Below are positions 16,829 through 24,760 of a DNA stretch of 64,000 bases, piece by piece. Under the pieces are notes generated by a model. It had not been told where the DNA came from and did no database searches. It saw nothing but the letters and a program-made list of their open reading frames with translations. How positions within the stretch are numbered: the stretch's first letter is position 1; every line of letters begins with the position of its first letter. The position numbers were made by a program, and so were the translations under genes. Origin of the DNA: Ferrimonas balearica (GTDB lineage: Bacteria; Pseudomonadota; Gammaproteobacteria; Enterobacterales; Shewanellaceae); contig NZ_JAHVHV010000004.1 of assembly GCF_019802085.1 (NCBI RefSeq), positions 248,001 to 312,000 of the forward strand, written 5' to 3'.

Positions 16829-18190
16829 ATGACTCGGCACCTCGCCCTACTGCTCTCCCTGGGGCTGCTCGGTTGCAGCCCCCAACCCCAACCGGCGGAC
16901 AACGCCAGCTGGCAAGAAGACTACCCCGTTCAGTACGACAGCTGGCTGACCACCGAAGAGACCACCCGCCAGGCGGACGAGCTGGAGCGCCGCCCCGCCA
17001 TGGTGGTGCTCTGGGCCGGCTCCGGCTTTGCCAAGGACTACAACACCCCCCGGGGCCACCGCTTCTCCATTGCGGACGTCACCCACACCCTGCGCACCGG
17101 CGTGCCCGCAAAGGGCCCGGACGAGAAGGGTTACTCCGCCAGCTGCTGGACCTGCAAATCCCCGGACGTGCCCCGGGTGATGGCCGAGATGGGGGAGGAG
17201 AACTTCGCCGCCACCGACTTCACCGATCAGGGCCTGCAGATGGCCAACAGCATCGGTTGTGCCGACTGCCACGAGAGCGGCAGCGACGCCCTGCACCTGC
17301 CCCGCCCCCACGCCAAGAACGCCATGGAGAAGGTGAACCTGGCGTTTGAGAAGCAGAGCCCGGCGATGCAGGGGGCCCAGACCTGCGGCCAGTGCCACGT
17401 CACCTACTACTTCCAGCCGGAAGCCCACAACAAGGTGAACATCCCCTGGATCTTCGGCAGCACCGCCGACGAGATTGAGCGCTACTACGACACCCGCCGC
17501 TTCTACGAGTGGCTGCACCCCATCTCTCGCACCCCCATGCTCAAGGCCCGCCACCCGGAGTTTGAAACCTGGAGCCGCAGTGCCCACGCCGAGGCGGGGG
17601 CCACCTGCATCGACTGCCACATGCCCAAGCGCACCAACGAGGACGGCCGCCACTACAGCGACCACAACGTCGGCCACGCCCTGGAGAACTTCGATCTGGC
17701 CTGTGCCGGCTGCCACGAGAGCAAGGGGGCCCTGAGCGCCGCCCTGGCCAAGAACAAGGCCGACATCGACGCCGCCCGCACCGAGGTGGAGGACTTGCTG
17801 GTGAAGGCCCACTACGAAGCCAAGGCCGCCTGGGACGCCGGCGCCGAGTGGGCCATGATGGACAGCCCCATCCTGGACATCCGCCACGCCCAGTGGCGCT
17901 GGGACTTCGCCGTCGCCTCCCACGGGATCCACGCCCACAACCCGGACGAGGCCCTGGCCCTGCTGGCCGTGGCCCGTCGCCAGGTGAACATGGCCCGGGC
18001 CAAGCTGGAGCTGGTGCACGAGCAGCTGAACGTCACCGAAGTGGTCTACCCGGACTTGAGCTCCAAGGCCGCCGCCCAGGCCGCGGTGAACATGGACATG
18101 GCCACCTTCAACGCCGAGAAGGACGCCTTTATCGAGCAAGTAGTGGCCCCCAACTGGCCCGCCGCCGCCATGCGCGGTGCCCCCCACTGA
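16829..18190 (+). CDS. nrfA: Ammonia-forming cytochrome c nitrite reductase, lipoprotein-type
   Basis: 453 residues. Pentaheme enzyme reducing nitrite to ammonium with six electrons. CWTCK (106-110) is the active-site heme with Lys as ligand; four CxxCH sites follow (CADCH, CGQCH, CIDCH, CAGCH). The conserved catalytic region around FAVASHGIHAHNPDEAL is intact. The N terminus ends in a lipobox (LGLLGC, Cys16), suggesting lipid attachment to a membrane, whereas the E. coli enzyme is soluble. AAGGA precedes the ATG. No nrfB, nrfC or nrfD is adjacent, so the electron donor is probably a quinol-oxidising cytochrome such as CymA encoded elsewhere (inference from Shewanella). Confidence 0.97.
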   Translation: MTRHLALLLSLGLLGCSPQPQPADNASWQEDYPVQYDSWLTTEETTRQADELERRPAMVVLWAGSGFAKDYNTPRGHRFSIADVTHTLRTGVPAKGPDEKGYSASCWTCKSPDVPRVMAEMGEENFAATDFTDQGLQMANSIGCADCHESGSDALHLPRPHAKNAMEKVNLAFEKQSPAMQGAQTCGQCHVTYYFQPEAHNKVNIPWIFGSTADEIERYYDTRRFYEWLHPISRTPMLKARHPEFETWSRSAHAEAGATCIDCHMPKRTNEDGRHYSDHNVGHALENFDLACAGCHESKGALSAALAKNKADIDAARTEVEDLLVKAHYEAKAAWDAGAEWAMMDSPILDIRHAQWRWDFAVASHGIHAHNPDEALALLAVARRQVNMARAKLELVHEQLNVTEVVYPDLSSKAAAQAAVNMDMATFNAEKDAFIEQVVAPNWPAAAMRGAPH

Positions 18191-18203
18191 GTCCCCAACG
18201 AGA

Positions 18204-18226
18204 AAGCCGGCCCTTGGGGCCGGCTT
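18204..18226. terminator. Hairpin between convergent nrfA and the 121-residue gene
   Basis: A perfect 10-bp GC-rich stem (18204-18213 with 18217-18226) with loop TTG lies between two converging stops. T tracts are poor on both sides, so it is a moderate terminator candidate. Confidence 0.55.
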
Positions 18227-18232
18227 GATGGG

Positions 18233-18598
18233 TTACTTGGGCGCTCGGCGTCGCCGCTGAGCTTCCTGGGCATTGAGCAGCTCCAGGTCAAACAGCCCAC
18301 TGCGGACCGCCTCGACCAGCTTGCTTTTCATCTGCGCGACCTGGCCTCGGGGGACCCGCAACCGGCTGCAGTGCAGCTGGATCCGATCCAGGGCCAACAC
18401 CTTTTTGCCCAGTTTCAAGGTCAGGATGCGATGATCATCGCCATCCCGGGTTTCGTGCACTCGTGCCCGCTGCCGGCACTCCTCCAGGCTGAGCTCCCAG
18501 ATCCGCTTGCGGACCTTGTTGCCCGCCCGGGGGTTCACCAGCACATAGGGCCGGAAACTCTCCAGAGCGCACTCTTCGTGGTTCAATCCTTCTGGCAT
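18233..18598 (-). CDS. Conserved-looking small protein of unknown function
   Basis: 121 residues from the ATG at 18598, which follows GGGGGATAAGG; the frame stays open upstream but has no better start and turns compositionally odd. The product is soluble, charged and ends in a basic tail (QEAQRRRRAPK). It begins MPEGLNHEECALESFRPYVL. No signal peptide, membrane span or motif I recognise. It stands alone, convergent with nrfA and tandem downstream of the omcA-type gene's terminator. Confidence 0.6.
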   Translation of the reverse strand: MPEGLNHEECALESFRPYVLVNPRAGNKVRKRIWELSLEECRQRARVHETRDGDDHRILTLKLGKKVLALDRIQLHCSRLRVPRGQVAQMKSKLVEAVRSGLFDLELLNAQEAQRRRRAPK

Positions 18599-18849
18599 CC
18601 TTATCCCCCTGCATTTGAATAAGAAACCACTGTTTTTATTAGTAAACGCCCCCAAACTCCCAGTGGGGCCCGGATACCTTATCCAGCCCGTCAAAGCCCT
18701 GTCTATGTTGCAGATGGCCAACCCGTCGCTCCGCTCGGAGCAAAATGTAAAAGGGTGGCAAAGGTTGCAGTTTTGTTGTGGGTTTTCGAAATTTCCTTCG
18801 TGGCAATTGCGAATATCGCAATGCGCGATTCTCCTTCTCACGCCGACAG
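18599..18849. other. Non-coding region upstream of the 121-residue gene
   Basis: This stretch is lower in GC than its flanks. It contains a GC-rich inverted repeat around GGGCCCGGATACCTTATCC (18666-18684) and AT-rich blocks suitable for a minus-strand promoter. I see no convincing coding frame, riboswitch or RNA gene in it. Confidence 0.4.
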
Positions 18850-18874
18850 AAAAAAGGCGCCCTAGGGCGCCTTT
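18850..18874 (-). terminator. Terminator of the OmcA/MtrC-family gene
   Basis: A perfect 22-bp palindrome (18853-18874; arms AAAGGCGCCCT/AGGGCGCCTTT) is followed on the minus strand by a T run (18850-18855), 51 bases past the cytochrome gene stop. Confidence 0.8.
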
Positions 18875-18924
18875 GGCATTTGCAGGGACTCGGTTCGGGC
18901 CGGGAGTGGAGGCCCTACTGCGAG

Positions 18925-21117
18925 TTACAACTCATGGCCGTGATGGCCCATGACCTTTTGCGGGCTGTGGCAGGTGGCACAGGCCTCCTGAGCCGCTTTG
19001 GCGTCCGCTTTGACCGCACCGAAGTAACCGCCGTTACCGCGGATGTGGGCCATGGCCGCATCAGACAGGTACTTCTGGTGGCAGCTCATGCAGGCGGCGG
19101 TGTCGGAGGAGGCGTACCAGGTGGCCGCGTCCGGATCGCCAATCTTGGCCGGCAGTGCGTGGGCCTGGCCCGCGTTGCGCCCCAGGGCGAAGCCGTAGTC
19201 CATGCCGCCCCAACCCTCGGTGGCCGAGTGGCAGGTGGTGCAGTCGGTCTTCAGCAGGGTGCCGCTGCCGCCGTGGCCGTTGTCGTGGCCCTGGGCCTTG
19301 TGCGCCTTGTACATGAAGCTGGTGGACTTCAAGCCCCCGGAAGCCGAGTCGCTCTTCAGCGTCTTGTCGTTGGTGTGGCAGGCGATGCAGTTCACTCCGT
19401 TGGAGTCGTGGTAGAACTCCATGCTGTGGCAGCCGAAGCACTTGCCGTCATCGACGATGGCACGGCGCTGCGCCACGGTGGCGTCCGTATCGCCCAGGAT
19501 GGTGCGGTAGCCCGGCGTCTGCACGTAGGCCGGGTAGGCGCCTTCGCTGGTGCAGTCGGTGCGCACGGCACTGTGCGGTTCGAAGCACACTTTCAGCACC
19601 GGCAGGATCTCCAGGGTGCGGATGGCGATGTCCGCCGGCAGGTCCATCACGTAGGTCTTGCCGCTTTTCACCTTGGAGGTGGTGACGTGGAAGACGCCGT
19701 TGTCGTACACGGAGGAGCCATCCCCCTTCAGGCTGAAGCGGCGATGATCGTAGGTGGTGCCGATGGTGGTGGTGCCATCATCGGAGAGCACCTCCTGGGC
19801 CGGGTAGTCTTTCTCTACGTCCCAGCTCACCACCATGTAGGGGTTGGAGTAACCCTGCTGGTAGATCTCCTCTTCGGTGACGGCGTTGCCCTGGTCATCC
19901 AGCACCTCGACGTCGAAGGTCAGCAGATTTTCCGGCGTGACCATCACATTGAACACCTCGACGCTGTAGCCCTTGGCCGCTTCATAGGGCGCGCGGGACT
20001 GGGTGTGGTCAACGCTGCCGTGGCAATCGGTGCAGCTCATGCCTTCGGGCACGGTGAAGCTGCCATGCTGAACCGGGCGGTCGGTGTGACAACCGGTGCA
20101 GGCGTTGCCGTTGGCGTTGGCCATCCAGAGTTCGCCATCCGCCAGGTTCTCGTCCGCCACGTGGCAGACGGTGCAGTCCATAAAGGGCTTGGTGGGGAAG
20201 GCGGGGTAATCGAAGGCGTGGGGGCCGTGGTAACCCTCAACGGTGTAGGGCATCGGCACTTCGGTGCCGGTGTCATCCAGCCCCACCCGGCTCGGGCCCA
20301 TATGGATGGCGTGGATCATGTGGCCCAGCTCCACGGACACACCGTTGGGATCGGAGACGACGCCGTTATGGCAGGACTGGCAGTTCTCCATGTCCAGACG
20401 TCGGCCCCCGTGGGCTTTCAGGCTGTCGCTCTGGTGGCAGGTGTAGCAGGTTTCCAGCGTAACCAGATCACGGGTGCCAATCCCTTGCTGGGCGTTGGTG
20501 GCCGGGATCCAGTCGTAGTGGGCGTTTTCCGCCAGCTCATGGCCCGAGGCGTACTCAAACTGCATCTCGATGGCGATGCGCTGGGTCAGCGCCTCGTCAA
20601 ACACCACACCGGCCGCGTCTTCGTAGCCGCTCAAGTCCGTCTTGAAGGTGTAGGTGTAGGTGCCGTCGCCGTGGTCGGTCAGGCACTCGGGGCAGTCTTT
20701 CAGTTTCTCAAAGCCCTGCTCAAAGGTGGTGCCCGCCTCGTTGGTGGTCTCGTTCAGCAGGGAGAACCACTGCTTGAGCTCGCTGCCCTCCTCCTGCTGC
20801 AGCTGCGCCAGGGAGAAGCGGAAGTCGTGATCCGGGTTTTCGCCGCTCAGGCCGAACAGGCCCACGCCCTGGCGGTTGGCCAGGTCAAACTCCAGGGTAA
20901 TGGTGCCACCGGCGTAGCTGGCGCCACTGATCTGCGCCACGGCCTCTTCGGCCATGTCGATGTGCAAACCGGAAGTGCCCGGCTGGCCATCTTCACCCGG
21001 TGTGCCCGGTGCACCGTCGGCGCCGTCTTTACCGTCGTCGCCGGAGCATCCGGCCATGCCGACCGCCAAGGCCGAAGCAAGCAATATCCAAAGGGGTTTT
21101 TTCTTAGTATCCATCAT
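18925..21117 (-). CDS. OmcA/MtrC family decaheme c-type cytochrome lipoprotein
   Basis: 730 residues. A lipoprotein signal (lipobox VGMAGC, Cys24) is followed by a collagen-like Gly-X-Y stretch (GKDGADGAPGTPGEDGQPG), then a beta domain, five CxxCH hemes (CYTCH, CQSCH, CTVCH, CTGCH, CTDCH), a second beta domain with a Cys pair (CFEPHSAVRTDC), and five more hemes (CFGCH, CIACH, CTTCH, CMSCH, CATCH). Ten hemes in two pentaheme groups is the OmcA/MtrC fold, an outer-surface conduit that passes electrons to metal oxides or flavins. No mtrA or mtrB gene is adjacent in this window, so it is an orphan member here. MM start: 21117 or 21114. Confidence 0.95.
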   Translation of the reverse strand: MMDTKKKPLWILLASALAVGMAGCSGDDGKDGADGAPGTPGEDGQPGTSGLHIDMAEEAVAQISGASYAGGTITLEFDLANRQGVGLFGLSGENPDHDFRFSLAQLQQEEGSELKQWFSLLNETTNEAGTTFEQGFEKLKDCPECLTDHGDGTYTYTFKTDLSGYEDAAGVVFDEALTQRIAIEMQFEYASGHELAENAHYDWIPATNAQQGIGTRDLVTLETCYTCHQSDSLKAHGGRRLDMENCQSCHNGVVSDPNGVSVELGHMIHAIHMGPSRVGLDDTGTEVPMPYTVEGYHGPHAFDYPAFPTKPFMDCTVCHVADENLADGELWMANANGNACTGCHTDRPVQHGSFTVPEGMSCTDCHGSVDHTQSRAPYEAAKGYSVEVFNVMVTPENLLTFDVEVLDDQGNAVTEEEIYQQGYSNPYMVVSWDVEKDYPAQEVLSDDGTTTIGTTYDHRRFSLKGDGSSVYDNGVFHVTTSKVKSGKTYVMDLPADIAIRTLEILPVLKVCFEPHSAVRTDCTSEGAYPAYVQTPGYRTILGDTDATVAQRRAIVDDGKCFGCHSMEFYHDSNGVNCIACHTNDKTLKSDSASGGLKSTSFMYKAHKAQGHDNGHGGSGTLLKTDCTTCHSATEGWGGMDYGFALGRNAGQAHALPAKIGDPDAATWYASSDTAACMSCHQKYLSDAAMAHIRGNGGYFGAVKADAKAAQEACATCHSPQKVMGHHGHEL

Positions 21118-21368
21118 GGTTCATCATCTCCATAGAGAGCGTTTCCTCAGTAATGAGGACCACTCGGAGGAGGAAGATAACCTGATAAATTTCAGGGTTA
21201 TTTGACCAGGCTCGCACAAAAATTGTACGAATCATCCGGCAAGGATCCTGCCCTTCATTGTGCAAAACATTCGGGTGAATCAATGTCGAAGTGGTTTCCC
21301 CGGCAAACCAATTGGGCCCCGCCAAAGCTGCTAGGCTGGCACTGTCGTGTCACTAAAAGGGCCCCATC
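21118..21368. other. Leader and promoter region of the decaheme cytochrome gene
   Basis: Two inverted repeats lie in the probable 5' untranslated region: 21144-21159 (TCCTCA, GTAA, TGAGGA) and 21177-21201 (ATAACCTGA with TCAGGGTTAT, one bulged base). The ribosome site GGAG lies about 11 bases before the ATG. The second repeat could be an operator or a mRNA hairpin. No gene seen. Confidence 0.35.
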
Positions 21369-21683
21369 ATGACGCTGAAAAAACTGGAGGTGTACGTCCC
21401 CGCCAGTCACCTGGAGGGGCTGCTTACCGCCCTGTTCGAGGCCGGTGCCGGCCGGCTGGGGGATTACGACCAGTGCTGCTGGGTCAGCGAGGGACGAGGC
21501 CAGTACCGCCCCCTGCCCAGCAGCGCGCCCTTTCTCGGTACCGTCGGAAAGCTGCACCGCGAGCCGGAGCACAAGGTGGAGCTGGTGTTCGACGCCGCGC
21601 TGAAGGACACCATCATCGCCGCCCTGAAAACCGCCCACCCCTACCAGACCCCGGCCTACCAGGTGCTGGCCTTCGAGTTGTGA
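21369..21683 (+). CDS. NIF3/YqfO CutA-like domain protein
   Basis: 104 residues, the free-standing form of the PII/CutA-like domain that is inserted in NIF3-family proteins. KLEVYVPASHLEGLLTALFEAGAGRLGDYDQCCW at the N terminus and AALKTAHPYQTPAYQVLAF at the C terminus are the family signatures (only parts quoted as contiguous motifs: LEVYVPASHLEGLL and HPYQTPAYQ). No known enzymatic role; possibly a small ligand or metal sensor. It is divergent from the cytochrome gene and 79 bases before the channel gene. Confidence 0.8.
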   Translation: MTLKKLEVYVPASHLEGLLTALFEAGAGRLGDYDQCCWVSEGRGQYRPLPSSAPFLGTVGKLHREPEHKVELVFDAALKDTIIAALKTAHPYQTPAYQVLAFEL

Positions 21684-21762
21684 GCCTGACGCCGCCCCCT
21701 CATCTATGCTGAACAGTCTTGGCGACAGCGCCGGGCAAGCGCAGCGGCATAGCGGGGGGCAC

Positions 21763-22863
21763 ATGGGGGCAAGAGTGGGGTGTGGCGGTAAAGGGCTTGG
21801 GCTGGGCGCCCTGCTGGGGGTTCTCCTCTTTTGGGGCACACTGCTACCCGCCCAGGCGCAGTCTTCCCTGTCCGTCGGCAGCTACCCCTGCCCGCCCTTT
21901 GTCATCGAGCAGGACGACGGCGAATACCGGGGCCTGAGTTTGCTGTTGTGGCAGCAGATAGCCGAGCAACTGGCCCTGCCCTACGAGATGGCCTATTACG
22001 AGCTGGACGCGCTGCTGGAAAAAGTGGCCACCGGAGAGCTGGATGCCGGCGTTTCCTGCATCTCCATCACCCCCGAGCGGGAAGCACGCCTCGACTTCTC
22101 CCACTCCTTCTACGAAACCCACCTGGCCATCGCCGTCAAACCCCGCAGCATCGGCGCCATGATTGGCAACCTGCTGACCAACAAAACCCTGTGGGCCGTA
22201 CTGGGCGTGGTGGCGCTGATCGCCGCCTGCGTGGGCCTGGTGTACTACCTGCTGGAGCGCAAAGTGAACGACAAGCTCTACACCCAAAACAGCGCCGCCG
22301 GCCGGGGCGTGGAGGGCTTTATCCTGGGGCTTCTGTTCATCACCAAGGGGCCCTTTAACTACTACGAGTTTCACACCCTTACCGGGCGGGTGCTGACGGT
22401 GCTGCTGGCCATCCTCACCACCTTCTTCCTCGCCAGCGTCACCGCCGCCCTGGCCAGCTCATTGACCCTGGGGGCCATCACCTCCGACATCAACGGCCCG
22501 CAGGACTTGCGCGGCAAGCGCGTCGGCGCCAAAACCGAAAGCACGGCGTCGGTGTACCTGACGGACAAGGGCATCCGCCATCGCGAGTTCGAGGATTTGG
22601 CGGCCCTACTGGAGGCGCTGGACGCCGGTGTGGTGCAGGCCGTGGTGGCGGACGATGCGGTGCTCAAATACGCCCTGGGCCAGGCCAGCGCCGAGGGGCG
22701 GTTCGAATCTATCTCAGTACTTCCCTACCAGTTTGAGCGGCAAAACTACGGCCTGGTGCTGCCCGACGACAGCCCCATCCGTGAAGAGCTCAACCAGGCC
22801 CTGCTGAAAGTACGCACCTCGCCGGAGTGGCAACAGGCGCTGAAGAGCTATTTGGGGCAGTAG
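21763..22863 (+). CDS. Ionotropic glutamate receptor-like channel / substrate-binding protein
   Basis: 366 residues from the ATG at 21763, behind GGGGGG and in front of a signal peptide (GALLGVLLFWGTLLPAQAQ). A type 3 solute-binding domain is split in two. The first lobe (LSVGSYPCPPFVIE to YETHLAIAVKP) is followed by a membrane block: helix TLWAVLGVVALIAACVGLVYY, a re-entrant-like segment ILGLLFITKGPFNYYEF, and helix VLTVLLAILTTFFLASVTAAL. The second lobe resumes at GPQDLRGKRVGAKTESTA. This is the layout of prokaryotic glutamate-receptor channels such as GluR0. The pore loop lacks the TVGYGD potassium filter, so ion selectivity is unknown. Last core gene before the island. Confidence 0.8.
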   Translation: MGARVGCGGKGLGLGALLGVLLFWGTLLPAQAQSSLSVGSYPCPPFVIEQDDGEYRGLSLLLWQQIAEQLALPYEMAYYELDALLEKVATGELDAGVSCISITPEREARLDFSHSFYETHLAIAVKPRSIGAMIGNLLTNKTLWAVLGVVALIAACVGLVYYLLERKVNDKLYTQNSAAGRGVEGFILGLLFITKGPFNYYEFHTLTGRVLTVLLAILTTFFLASVTAALASSLTLGAITSDINGPQDLRGKRVGAKTESTASVYLTDKGIRHREFEDLAALLEALDAGVVQAVVADDAVLKYALGQASAEGRFESISVLPYQFERQNYGLVLPDDSPIREELNQALLKVRTSPEWQQALKSYLGQ

Positions 22864-23134
22864 GGGGGCCTTTGCAACCAGCAAAGAGAAAACCATCCGA
22901 GACATATTATGTATGTACTAGGCGCATTAACCTCGCCATCCGGCTTTAGTCCACAGGCAACAAAGCAGAAAATCAGATAAACCACCCAACAACATTACCG
23001 ACACCCCACCAAAACAATCGAGCCGCCAGCCACTACAGGCGTCACATTTCACTCATGGGCGCCAACCTTCCACTATCTAACCAAAGTCATTACAGTTAGC
23101 ATCTGACAAATATTTGGCCAATCGATCCAAGCGC

Positions 23135-24760
23135 ATGAATACTGTTTCACTCAGACAGGCGCTCAGCGTCCTGTCAAAGTCTTCCCCATTTTCAGTATCG
23201 ACCGTTAAAGAACGGCAAACAGACTACTTTGACGAGCTCAAAGACTCTCTGTACGTCACTCAGGCCATCGAACGAGATTTCAAGGAGCTGCTCGCCAGCG
23301 CATCCCGTGGCGACATCATTTTTTTATGCGGCAGTAGTGGTGACGGCAAGTCCGAAATCTTAACCCGGCATTACGACAAGTCTGGCAGCCGCTACCGCTT
23401 CCACCTGGATGCTACGCACAGCTTTTCCCCTCACCAATCAGCGATCGAAGCTTTGGATCAGCTCTTCGATAAGCGCATGGCGGACGATAAACCCTTGGTC
23501 GTTGGTATCAACATCGGCATGCTGGCTAATTTTGCCAAGGAAGGAGATGCTCGACATAGTGAGATTAAAACCGCTATTGAAGACTTTCTCTCCCAGTCAG
23601 AGTTAAATTCTAGCCAATTCCAGTTTCTCGACTTCGAAGACTATCCAAAATTTTATTTTTCCGAGGATCAAGCGGCCTCCTCTGAATTTACCTCGATGCT
23701 TCTTGACAAACTGACGAGGCAAGACGAAACAAATCCTTTCTATTGCATTGCGCAGCGGGAAGGGAGCGTTCAGGACAGTCAGAAACTTCTGGCGAACTTT
23801 AAAATGTTGGCCATCCCAGAGGTTCAAAACGTCCTCATCACCAATCTGTTCAAACTGCGATTGAAGAAAGATCAGTTCATCACTACTCGGGCGCTGCTTG
23901 ACCTGCTGCACCATCTCCTACTCGAGGATGGGTATCTCTGGGACAACCTGTTCTCTGGTGGAGACGATGAGCTGCTCCAACGCCTAGCGGAGCTCGATCC
24001 CGCGAATCTGCGCACCCAACAGCTTGACCAGCTCGTATTGCGCTATGAGCTTGGCCTACCCGATCCTGAACTCGACCGTTTTATCGAACAGATTCGCGAG
24101 AAGCACATTGCTTTGCCGCGAACTGAGGTCAAGCAGGGTGATGCCGGCTCGCTGATTCGTTTGCTTTACCTCACCAAAGACGCAGAGTTTGCCAACGGCT
24201 ATCACAAGCAGTTCCAAGACGAATTCAATGACACACCAATGGAGGCCTATGCCTCTATGTGGCAAGTACACAAGAGCCACACCGCGGGGAACAAAGAAAC
24301 GTTCACGGCATTGCGGCAGTTTTACGCAAAGGAGCTGATAGCGGCGGTATATCGCTACGCGAACCGCAAAGCGCCGGAGTTGGGCAAAAAAGAGCTGTTC
24401 CTAGGCCAATATGGCCAGGTAAAGCTTGCCGCACCGGTTGAGATCAAAGGCAACTACGGCAAGATTGCTGAGCAAAAAGAAGACAAGTGTCACCACTTCC
24501 ATGCCCACTTCAAAGTCATGGACACCGATCTTAAGCCCGTACAGATCAGCCTCGGTCTCTTTGAGCTTATCCAGAAAATCAATCTTGGCTACCGGCCCAA
24601 TCGCTACGACAAGAGTGTCGTTGTGTTGCTGGATGAGATGGTCGATCAAATCACTGAAATTGCCAAACAGACCCAAACGCTCAAGTTTTACGAGGGCTCT
24701 AAGCAGTTCGTCGCAACGGATGACGAAGGCATGATTACCGCAGAGGAGATCGTACGCTAA
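23135..24760 (+). CDS. dptF: DptF, phosphorothioation-dependent restriction protein
   Basis: 541 residues from the ATG at 23135; a TTG at 23114 is the alternative and neither has a clear ribosome site. The N terminus NTVSLRQALSVLSKSSPF is characteristic of DptF. A P-loop CGSSGDGKS (Lys72) marks it as an ATPase, and PLVVGINIGMLANF fits a following Walker-B-like strand. DptF acts with DptG and DptH to restrict DNA lacking phosphorothioate marks. The stop overlaps the dptG start by one base (TAATG), so translation is coupled. Confidence 0.93.
   Translation: MNTVSLRQALSVLSKSSPFSVSTVKERQTDYFDELKDSLYVTQAIERDFKELLASASRGDIIFLCGSSGDGKSEILTRHYDKSGSRYRFHLDATHSFSPHQSAIEALDQLFDKRMADDKPLVVGINIGMLANFAKEGDARHSEIKTAIEDFLSQSELNSSQFQFLDFEDYPKFYFSEDQAASSEFTSMLLDKLTRQDETNPFYCIAQREGSVQDSQKLLANFKMLAIPEVQNVLITNLFKLRLKKDQFITTRALLDLLHHLLLEDGYLWDNLFSGGDDELLQRLAELDPANLRTQQLDQLVLRYELGLPDPELDRFIEQIREKHIALPRTEVKQGDAGSLIRLLYLTKDAEFANGYHKQFQDEFNDTPMEAYASMWQVHKSHTAGNKETFTALRQFYAKELIAAVYRYANRKAPELGKKELFLGQYGQVKLAAPVEIKGNYGKIAEQKEDKCHHFHAHFKVMDTDLKPVQISLGLFELIQKINLGYRPNRYDKSVVVLLDEMVDQITEIAKQTQTLKFYEGSKQFVATDDEGMITAEEIVR

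Noticed and set aside
18599-18849. Possible cyclic-di-GMP or other riboswitch
   Set aside because: Some stem-forming GC-rich segments are present, but the conserved GEMM core bases are not.
18778-21135. Plus-strand open frame of about 785 codons opposite the decaheme cytochrome
   Set aside because: The minus strand has ten CxxCH motifs and a lipobox; the plus-strand product has no recognisable domain.
22864-23134. Left att site matching the tRNA-Ile2 3' end
   Set aside because: No stretch resembling the tRNA 3' end is found there by eye.
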